DNA from: a virus
Strand: one strand, 5' to 3'
Length of the DNA: 20,898 nt
Virus record (IMG/VR): IMGVR_UViG_3300033144_005674
Coordinates: 1-20,898 of that record
Part shown: in pieces, positions 1 through 5,509 of the stretch
How the letters are laid out: each line of letters opens with the position of its first letter
How positions within the stretch are numbered: the stretch's first letter is position 1
Translations under genes and position numbers: made by a program
The notes under the pieces: generated by a model
Told to the model about the DNA's origin: nothing
What the model saw: only the letters and a program-made list of their open reading frames with translations
Databases searched by the model: none

Positions 1-269
1 CCTTCAAGAGTCAATGTCCAGTCGCCATCAACTAAAGTAGGACCACCGCCCAATTCATTATCAGGATCTCCCCATTTCACTTTTCCAGCAGCACCTATTT
101 GAATTGCATCAGATACTGCACCACTGTCGTCGCCTACTGCTTCATCATCTCTAATAACAACTAGATGATTGACCTGGGCAGTATCCCCCAGAATAGGAAA
201 TGTAGCTCCGTCCCAGGTGGCTGCATCATCCCAAAATCCTGCTTGCACACTAGTATATGCAAATGCCAT
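1..269 (-). CDS. Tail fibre / receptor-binding protein with G8-like N-terminus (partial, cut by left edge)
   Basis: The first 89 residues are visible and the gene runs off the left edge of the window. The start ATG at 269 follows a GGGTG-type ribosome binding site and lies 12 bases after the stop of the baseplate J gene, so it is the next gene of the leftward operon. The N-terminus carries aromatic and glycine spacing (GFWDDAATWDGATFP, then GD and a hydrophobic strand with VNHLVVI) that resembles the opening of G8-type and related beta-helix adhesin domains, where W-x-D-x-A-T-W is followed by G-x-x-P-x-x-GD. In phage genomes the gene after baseplate J often encodes tail fibre or wedge-associated proteins, so a host-binding or baseplate-attached role is inferred. 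Other beta-rich structural proteins cannot be excluded because the C-terminal part is missing. Confidence 0.6.
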   Translation of the reverse strand, partial: MAFAYTSVQAGFWDDAATWDGATFPILGDTAQVNHLVVIRDDEAVGDDSGAVSDAIQIGAAGKVKWGDPDNELGGGPTLVDGDWTLTLE

Positions 270-281
270 GTTTCACCCATT

Positions 282-1697
282 CTAAGTTATAGTTGCAGTT
301 CCGTGAATTACGTATTGCTTGTCAGTCACAGAAATTACTTCATCTACTGGTAAATATGTCACTCCAAATTCATCCTGTAAATAATAGCTGTTAATTATAA
401 CCGCATCAACAGAATCAATAGCAAAATCACCGTAACCTTCTTGAAGCACTATAATAATATCGCTCTTTTGTATATTTTGACCTAATCGGTATGTTGAAAG
501 ATACTGAATTAGCGCGTTTCTAACCCTACTTCTAGTAGTTGGCCCATCTGCATTAGTTTTCAAAGTTAATGTTGCATTGATAATAAACGATAATGGGTAT
601 GCATGTTTTACTAACACATCTGCAGTAAGCACGTTATTGTCATCTTGATCAAACGTACTTTGAAGCTGTGAAACATCTGCCCTATAAGTATATGTAACTT
701 CAAATATCGTTCCTGGTGTTAATGACGCAGCAGCTCTAATTTCAATATAGTCCTGAGAGAGGGCACTTCTTCTTAGTGACGACGAGTTATCTACCCGAAC
801 ATCATAATTACTGCTACTAATAACACCAGAAATAGAAGATACAACTGAAGTAACTTGTACCACTGGCAAATTTTCAAAATAATACCTAAGAATACCCAGT
901 TGATACGTAAATGACTGTGTTGCTGCCGTTATATACGTATCAATAATAAACACATCTATGCCAGTTGATCTTTCAGAATCTGCGTCTTCAACTCTAATAG
1001 CATGAGCATCGATAAACCCTGCTGATTCAACATATGAGGTTAATCCATTAACTGTATTTAAATCTCTTCCGGTTTTAGCTGCTTGAATCCTGGCCCTAAA
1101 ATCTTCATCAGATTCTGCATCAGATCCGCCGCTGCTTGCTGCAAGATTAGTTACCCCCGCTATTTGAGCAATTGATGCTGAAAGAATAATAAGTGTTCCT
1201 GAACCAATATTTCCGTCTGACCCAACGTTTTCAGCAGTGCAAAGAACCGGAAATTCATAGCGTGCACGATCATACGAGAAAAAGTCAGCAACAGCAGATA
1301 CACTCACCGTATAATCAGCTACAGTTTCAAAAACTATTGGAGAAGTAAATGAAGTTCCAGCTGTTTGCATGTTTGTACCTGCAGCAATAAAAATATCAGA
1401 TGTCGGAACAGTTTCCGTGTAAAATGTAGCAGTAACAATAGCAAACGTGCCACCAGACCGTTCTAATTTATAATTTGTACCCTCTAAATCCAACTCAGAA
1501 CTGCTTTGTTGCGATAAAATAAAAAGGTTATTTACGATCTCAAGCTGTTCAAAAATTAAAGATCCACCTACAGACTGTGGCAACAAAATAAAATCTTTAG
1601 TAAGGCTGTTTTGCCCAGTGTCAATCAGCCTATTATATGCGGTTAAAAATGTTCGAAGTTCACCTAAAACAACCTCTTTAGATTTAAACTGTACCAT
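282..1697 (-). CDS. Baseplate J family protein (phage Mu gp47-like, T4 gp6-like wedge protein)
   Basis: This 471-residue protein has the hallmarks of the baseplate J family, which forms the wedges or ring of contractile-tail baseplates. The N-terminal part has the typical LDLEG..Y.LER segment followed by a beta-rich stretch ending in IAAGTNMQT (about residues 68-112). The signature GGSDAESDEDFRARI sits at about residues 190-204, and a C-terminal domain with HAYPLSFIINATLTLK and a following helix (about residues 370-430) matches the usual C-terminal J region. The start at 1697 follows AGAGGT with 6-base spacing, and that site overlaps the stop of the upstream gp25-like gene. The length is usual for the family. 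Neighbouring gp25-like, hub and spike genes support a baseplate role; the family call is secure, the precise wedge stoichiometry is not visible. Confidence 0.93.
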   Translation of the reverse strand: MVQFKSKEVVLGELRTFLTAYNRLIDTGQNSLTKDFILLPQSVGGSLIFEQLEIVNNLFILSQQSSSELDLEGTNYKLERSGGTFAIVTATFYTETVPTSDIFIAAGTNMQTAGTSFTSPIVFETVADYTVSVSAVADFFSYDRARYEFPVLCTAENVGSDGNIGSGTLIILSASIAQIAGVTNLAASSGGSDAESDEDFRARIQAAKTGRDLNTVNGLTSYVESAGFIDAHAIRVEDADSERSTGIDVFIIDTYITAATQSFTYQLGILRYYFENLPVVQVTSVVSSISGVISSSNYDVRVDNSSSLRRSALSQDYIEIRAAASLTPGTIFEVTYTYRADVSQLQSTFDQDDNNVLTADVLVKHAYPLSFIINATLTLKTNADGPTTRSRVRNALIQYLSTYRLGQNIQKSDIIIVLQEGYGDFAIDSVDAVIINSYYLQDEFGVTYLPVDEVISVTDKQYVIHGTATIT

Positions 1698-1708
1698 AGT
1701 GTTACCTC

Positions 1709-2464
1709 TTACGTTATTTTATTTTGTCTTCCAATAGATAAACTAATAAGTGTATCGAGCAGATTGCGTATTTCCACTTCAATAATTAACCCTCGTGGTT
1801 CAAGCGTATCTACAAACACACGAATTTCTTCAATAGTCTCTAATAATTCAGATTTTTTATACAGTTTGTTTGTAATTACATACAATGTTACAGCCTCGTT
1901 ACCTGAAATGCCAATTACATTAGATCCAATTACTAGTTTTTGTTTGGATAAAAACTGCGATGGAGTAACGTTGATTTGCTCAAGTTGTGAAGTTACAGCT
2001 CCGTTTCTATATGTTTTTGCTATTGCGTACTCATAAACACTCCCATTTTCCAGATGTAGATCTGAAAACTTATGGGTTATTTCGCTTTTAGATATCTTAA
2101 CAAACGTATCCGAAGTATCCCCAGAAAAACTGACAGGTCCACCACGTCTATATATTGTATACCCGATAAAATCCGGGTTTATAAGATCAGTTTCTTCTAC
2201 TTGAATACGTTTGAAATTTCGCAAAATTAATGAAATTAAGGTGCTTGCCTGCCTTGAAGCTGTATCAATAGGGATATTTAACGGCAAACCTACTTTTTCG
2301 TTTATAATTGCTCGTACTAATTGTGCTATAAGCTTATCTTTACCACTCACAAACTGAATATCACCTGTAGGGGAAAGCGCAAGAGCTGCTTTAGGAGTAA
2401 AACCATTTCCTTCTCCCTTAAACACAACTCCTAAATCATATTGAAATCTAGTATCAATTGCCAT
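1709..2464 (-). CDS. gp25-like baseplate wedge protein with inserted fibronectin-III-like domain
   Basis: The protein has 251 residues, longer than ordinary gp25-like wedge proteins (commonly about 100-150). Residues 31-75 (SPTGDIQFVSGKDKLIAQLV and the following PLNIPIDTASRQ) match the gp25/lysozyme-like W pattern, in which a GDI..V.G...L strand-helix is followed by a helix and a structural loop. Residues about 100-166 then read like a fibronectin type III domain (YTIYRR, a central SDLHLENGSVYEYAIAKTYR strand pair, then a VT end). The last 60 residues return to a helix and two strands (RGLIIEVEIRNLLD) that could complete the gp25 fold. The start at 2464 has GAGGA upstream and its stop is followed directly by the baseplate J gene. 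The gp25 call rests on the N-terminal part and on position next to baseplate J; the FnIII insertion is my inference from strand pattern. Confidence 0.75.
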   Translation of the reverse strand: MAIDTRFQYDLGVVFKGEGNGFTPKAALALSPTGDIQFVSGKDKLIAQLVRAIINEKVGLPLNIPIDTASRQASTLISLILRNFKRIQVEETDLINPDFIGYTIYRRGGPVSFSGDTSDTFVKISKSEITHKFSDLHLENGSVYEYAIAKTYRNGAVTSQLEQINVTPSQFLSKQKLVIGSNVIGISGNEAVTLYVITNKLYKKSELLETIEEIRVFVDTLEPRGLIIEVEIRNLLDTLISLSIGRQNKIT

Positions 2465-2466
2465 GG

Positions 2467-2940
2467 TTATTCCTCACCACCGCATGTCTCTATAGCTGAT
2501 TTTAATTCTGTTAGCACATCAATAATCCTATCTATTTCTTCAATCTTGAGGGATTCTCTATCAAGTGCTGCAATAAATTGTTCTAATTCAAACCTATGCT
2601 CTTCCAACTCCCCCGTCAAAAACTCCCTTACTTTACCATTAGCTGTGATAAGTGACGATACAGGGTCACAGTCAGCATATGGGCGTGCATAGCGTGTTAC
2701 ATAGGATAGTGGCGCTTCTATAACGCCTACTAGCTGAGTCACTAGAGCTAATTCTGCTTCGTACCGGACTTTTTTTAACTGATCAGTTAGGTTTGTAGGA
2801 ACCAACGCTAGCGTAACTTTAATCGCAGTAAATGTAACGATGCTTGTGTCCAACAACGCCAATAATGTATCTTTAAAATCACCAATGAATGCAATCCAGG
2901 CACACAAACATGGATCAAGTTCTATATCAGATTCTGCCAT
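2467..2940 (-). CDS. Phage protein of unknown function between the DHH gene and gp25
   Basis: I do not recognise this 157-residue protein. It is mostly helical by pattern: a hydrophobic N-terminal third (DPCLCAWIAFIGDFKDTLLAL) without charged interruptions, a middle section with an RYARPYADCDP loop, and a strongly acidic helical C-terminus (EELEEHRFELEQF, then EEIDRIIDVLTELKSAIE), probably a coiled coil. Four cysteines (two in CLC, one in ADCDP, one in the terminal TCGGEE) are unusual for this window. Its start at 2940 has AAGGAA upstream. It is separated from the rest of the leftward operon by the plus-strand DHH gene but its stop lies 2 bases before the start of the gp25-like gene, so it is probably a baseplate-associated or assembly protein. 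Confidence 0.6.
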   Translation of the reverse strand: MAESDIELDPCLCAWIAFIGDFKDTLLALLDTSIVTFTAIKVTLALVPTNLTDQLKKVRYEAELALVTQLVGVIEAPLSYVTRYARPYADCDPVSSLITANGKVREFLTGELEEHRFELEQFIAALDRESLKIEEIDRIIDVLTELKSAIETCGGEE

Positions 2941-3012
2941 AGTGTTTCCTTACTCCAATAAACAACTATATCTGCATTTACTTTTTGTACGTTAACTTCT
3001 GAAAAAAATCCT

Positions 3013-3039
3013 TTGAAATTCTAGTATTTAAAGTATAAT
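3013..3039 (+). promoter_or_regulatory. Sigma70-like promoter for the DHH gene
   Basis: A perfect TATAAT box sits at 3034-3039 and TTGAAA at 3013-3018. The spacer is 15 bases, shorter than the preferred 17. The predicted transcript start is near 3046, giving a leader of about 20 bases before the ATG at 3065. The surrounding sequence is very AT-rich. It reads away from the leftward tail operon, so the DHH gene can be expressed separately from the late genes. Confidence 0.6.
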
Positions 3040-3049
3040 GTTATAAAAC

Positions 3050-3056
3050 AGGAGGT
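3050..3056 (+). promoter_or_regulatory. Strong ribosome binding site (AGGAGGT) of the DHH gene
   Basis: AGGAGGT is a near-perfect Shine-Dalgarno sequence, with 8 bases to the ATG at 3065. It fixes the start of the DHH gene and is stronger than most sites in the structural operon. Confidence 0.85.
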
Positions 3057-3064
3057 TAATTAAA

Positions 3065-3979
3065 ATGGCATGGCACCTAAAGTTACATAACGATTTTGAT
3101 GCAGTTGGCAGTCGCATAATTGCTGAAGCCTCCGGGCTTGAAATTGTGTCTACTTCATATCATACTTACAAAACCATAGATGAATCAATAGTAAACTATA
3201 TAAAAAACAAAGAATTTAGCAATGGAGATAGCCTGTTAATTTGCGATATATGTCCAACTAGAGAAACTGCCTTACTAATTGATAAAGAAGCAAAAAATGG
3301 ATTAGATGTTATTTTGGTAGATCACCACAAAACGCGTGCTTGGGTAGAAAAATACGAGTGGGCAACTGTAGATTTAACCAAATCAGCCACTGAAATTCTG
3401 TTTTCGCTATATGAGGGCAAAACAAAAGGCTCCCATGTGGATTTTATAAAGGCTGTAACTGCCTGGGATATATGGCAACTAGATTCACCTTACAGGGAAC
3501 GCGCAGAAAAGCTAAATACACTCTTGGGGTTTATAGGAAAAGACGCGTTTGTAAAGGCCTTTTTAGAAGATCTTAGTGCAGACACAACAGAGCCATTCAA
3601 AACTATTATAGGTTATCTTATTGCACGTAAAAAACGTTATGTTTCTCAGGTAATTAGAAACCAGTTAAGTAAAACAAGGTGCTATACAGACGGCTTCAGA
3701 AATCGATTCAAAATTATATTTGCAACTGACTACATTTCGGAAATAGGGCATGCAGCATTAGATCATATAGCTTCAGAAGACCTAAATTATATTTGCGTGA
3801 TCAATCCAATTACAAACGCCTGCTCCTTACGTGCAAGAGACGGCGAGGTCGATGTACAGGTAATCGCTAACTATTTTGGAGGTGGCGGACATCCTGGAGC
3901 AGCGGGCTTCCCATTCGATTTTACATCTTCTATAGAAGCTAACGTATGGAAATTATTGAATAGCTTAGAGATTGACTAA
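3065..3979 (+). CDS. DHH-DHHA1 family phosphoesterase (NrnA/RecJ-like)
   Basis: This 304-residue protein is a complete DHH-DHHA1 phosphoesterase, a family that uses two metal ions to cleave phosphodiester or phosphomonoester bonds in short RNA, pAp, cyclic dinucleotides or single-stranded DNA. Visible motifs: HNDFDAVGS (residues 8-16, metal ligands D10 and D12), CDICPT (D61), LVDHHK (the DHH triad at 86-88), AWDIW (D135) and the C-terminal DHHA1 signature GGGHPGAAGF (273-282) preceded by SLRARDG. All catalytic residues appear intact and the length fits NrnA-like enzymes. The gene is the only plus-strand gene, with its own TATAAT box and AGGAGGT site, and its stop overlaps the stop of the convergent 174-residue protein gene by 4 bases. 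It is not a structural protein; a nucleotide-recycling, nanoRNase or second-messenger-cleaving role is inferred. The substrate cannot be told from sequence. Confidence 0.92.
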   Translation: MAWHLKLHNDFDAVGSRIIAEASGLEIVSTSYHTYKTIDESIVNYIKNKEFSNGDSLLICDICPTRETALLIDKEAKNGLDVILVDHHKTRAWVEKYEWATVDLTKSATEILFSLYEGKTKGSHVDFIKAVTAWDIWQLDSPYRERAEKLNTLLGFIGKDAFVKAFLEDLSADTTEPFKTIIGYLIARKKRYVSQVIRNQLSKTRCYTDGFRNRFKIIFATDYISEIGHAALDHIASEDLNYICVINPITNACSLRARDGEVDVQVIANYFGGGGHPGAAGFPFDFTSSIEANVWKLLNSLEID

Positions 3980-4500
3980 ATTATCGTTTGCGGACCAAGC
4001 CCCCCAGGAGGGGCTGGAAATTGAGCAACCCCATCTGATTGCGCTGTATGAATTGTATTAGCAATCGTAGTCAAAGCTGCTTCTTTTGCTACCATACCAG
4101 TTGTATTAGCTGCAAAGTCTGTATCCAATAAATCCTTAAGACCAAGCAATCCAGCCGGGGGTGTAATCGCGGTCGCAGCCGCAGGGGGAGCTACTACAAA
4201 GATCGTTGCTGCATTGGTGCTCAAGCTGCCCCAATAGGCTGTGATGCCAGCTACAATTTTAGTTGACCCCATATTATCCACATGCATCCCCAGAAGCGCA
4301 GCTTCCATAGCATCTCGCGCATCGGCTGTAACAGATGGTGCAGGGGGTACAGCAGGGATTATTGGGATCGCACCAGCCATAGCTGACTGAAAATACGTAT
4401 CGAACGAATCTGCCCAAGCCGTAGGGGCGTCTGTTATCGTTGTAAAGTTATCTACGTTTGCAATTAGCTCAGCAGCTAATGTAGCGGGTAAAAGTGCCAT
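3976..4500 (-). CDS. Ala/Pro-rich phage structural protein, function unknown
   Basis: I do not recognise this 174-residue protein. About one residue in five is alanine, with proline runs (IIPAVPPAP near residue 50, VAPPAAATAITPPAG near 105-120, and FPAPPGGLGP at the end), no cysteine and one arginine. The Pro/Ala linkers separate short helical segments. It is translated by coupling to the spike gene: the stop and start share a base (TAATG at 4498-4502) and there is no clear ribosome binding site. Its base composition is visibly GC-richer than flanking genes because of the Ala/Pro/Gly codons. Its stop codon overlaps the stop of the convergent DHH gene by 4 bases. Position directly after the spike gene suggests a baseplate or spike-tip/assembly component. 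Confidence 0.65.
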   Translation of the reverse strand: MALLPATLAAELIANVDNFTTITDAPTAWADSFDTYFQSAMAGAIPIIPAVPPAPSVTADARDAMEAALLGMHVDNMGSTKIVAGITAYWGSLSTNAATIFVVAPPAAATAITPPAGLLGLKDLLDTDFAANTTGMVAKEAALTTIANTIHTAQSDGVAQFPAPPGGLGPQTII

Positions 4501-5429
4501 TACGTTATGAATACTTTTTTACTAAACATCGAATCTACCAATGGTATAATTGGTTGAATTGGTGGACTTGTAGGGCCTGTTCCTGATCCATGAGTGTGCG
4601 CCAGTAACCAAGTGCTTAGCGCAGTACCTAATACTGCAGGTTCTGTAGCAAGAACGTCCTGTGTAGTACCCAAATGAATAAGGAGCGCGTCTACCGCAAT
4701 CTTAGTAAGTGCAGATATCGACAAAAGGCCTGTTCCTGGTGCAGGCGCATTTATTGACATGTTCCCTAAATTATCTAGTTTTACCGATGAAACTTCTAAT
4801 CCTGTGTCACTGAACGCTTGTAACACTGTACGAAGAGCAACTGCGGGAACTATACCAGCTGCGCCAGCTTCTGTATGTGGTTGTAAAATGCCAGTATCTT
4901 GTGACGTAATTGGCTCAATAAAAATATCTCCTAGTTTGATTGCAGCCATTGGTCGTGCAGTTAGTGGGTTACTAACAACAGTAGTTGCTTCTACTGCACC
5001 TTGTTGTGTCAGCGGATTTTTAACTATAAAGTCACCCAGACCAGGAAAAAACCGCATGACAGTGCCTAATGTAGTAGTCTGTCCGCTTGCGTCATTTACA
5101 ATCGTTTGCCCTAATAACCTTAACGTTCTTATTGTAGTTTTACCCGAATTATATATGTACTTAATTCCCTCGTTAACCCCTCCTAGCAACGAAAAACTAC
5201 GCGAGTTAGATAGTGATAACCATATCCCTTTAGCTAGATTCCCAAGAACGGCTTCTCCACCCTTCACTATCTTAGCTTTATAGGTGTCCCCAACCTTAGT
5301 ACCATCGGATAACGTAACAGTAGCTGGATTACCTTCTTCATCAGGTTTTCCCTGCCCGACCTTTATTATATATTGTGCGTCTAGTTGCGGTAAATACCTT
5401 ATGCTCACCTGCTTTAGTCCATTTAGCAC
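4500..5429 (-). CDS. Baseplate spike-like protein, main reading frame (N-terminus lies in another frame)
   Basis: The readable frame gives 309 residues from a GTG at 5429, ending in TAATG shared with the next gene. It looks like a baseplate spike/assembly protein of the gpV or T4 gp5 type: an early beta strand group (VTLSDGTKVGDTYKAKI), a long central region, then ISALTKIAVDALLIHLGTT followed by the C-terminal LLAHTHGSGTGPTSPP pattern, where H-x-H-G with G/P/T residues is typical of spike C-termini. The GTG start has no ribosome binding site and directly follows an in-frame TAA. By contrast, an ATG at 5496 with AAAGGA 7 bases upstream opens a different frame that codes convincingly up to about 5341. 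The real protein is therefore probably a fusion of about 331 residues produced by a +1 shift, or the window carries a one-base difference there. Confidence 0.75.
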   Translation of the reverse strand: MLNGLKQVSIRYLPQLDAQYIIKVGQGKPDEEGNPATVTLSDGTKVGDTYKAKIVKGGEAVLGNLAKGIWLSLSNSRSFSLLGGVNEGIKYIYNSGKTTIRTLRLLGQTIVNDASGQTTTLGTVMRFFPGLGDFIVKNPLTQQGAVEATTVVSNPLTARPMAAIKLGDIFIEPITSQDTGILQPHTEAGAAGIVPAVALRTVLQAFSDTGLEVSSVKLDNLGNMSINAPAPGTGLLSISALTKIAVDALLIHLGTTQDVLATEPAVLGTALSTWLLAHTHGSGTGPTSPPIQPIIPLVDSMFSKKVFIT

Positions 5430-5496
5430 TTATTGTGCGTTCTTCAGGAAATACAGCCGTTACTTTTGCTTCAAATACAAAACCGTCAAATGACAT
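5341..5496 (-). CDS. 5' part of the spike gene in the alternative frame (51 codons)
   Basis: From ATG 5496 this frame reads MSFDGFVFEAKVTAVFPEER and continues to a TGA at 5343-5341. It has the proper AAAGGA ribosome binding site (5504-5509), overlapping the stop of the hub gene. The sequence is beta-rich (FEAKVTAVF, then RTISAKW), as expected for the N-terminus of a spike or OB-fold protein. The shift into the main frame must happen after the TAA at 5432-5430 and before TGA 5343-5341. The best site is GGG AAA ACC at 5352-5344, where four A bases allow slippage of the Lys codon or a one-base length error; the joined product would read RAGKPDEEGNP. The 10-base repeat ACGCACAATA occurs twice, 60 bases apart, and both copies are in phase with this frame. 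Confidence 0.65.
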   Translation of the reverse strand: MSFDGFVFEAKVTAVFPEERTISAKWTKAGEHKVFTATRRTIYNKGRAGKT

Positions 5497-5503
5497 TACT
5501 TGA

Positions 5504-5509
5504 TCCTTT
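5504..5509 (-). promoter_or_regulatory. Ribosome binding site deciding the spike gene start
   Basis: AAAGGA lies 7 bases upstream of ATG 5496 and overlaps the TAA stop of the hub gene. No comparable site precedes the GTG at 5429, so translation should begin at 5496. Confidence 0.75.

Larger units (their letters stand above)
2941..3064. promoter_or_regulatory. Divergent intergenic region between the DHH gene and the gp25/baseplate J block
   Basis: These 124 bases separate two genes that are transcribed away from each other. They are the only clearly non-coding stretch of this size in the window. The plus side holds the DHH promoter and ribosome binding site described separately. On the minus side, TATAGT (complement of 2965-2970) lies 24 bases upstream of the 2940 start; the nearest upstream match to a -35 box is a poor TTAACG at an unfavourable 19-base spacing. 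A promoter here would be needed for the leftward genes if transcripts from the right do not read through the inverted DHH gene, but the evidence for a minus-strand promoter is weak. Confidence 0.5.

Noticed and set aside
3998-4015. AGCCCC-GGGGCT hairpin after the DHH stop as a terminator
   Set aside because: No T tract follows on either strand and the stem is explained by Pro/Gly codons at the end of the minus-strand gene.
4759-5283. A 174-codon plus-strand frame opposite the spike gene
   Set aside because: It lies fully antisense to a well-supported gene, lacks a ribosome binding site and has a random-looking, cysteine- and proline-rich translation.
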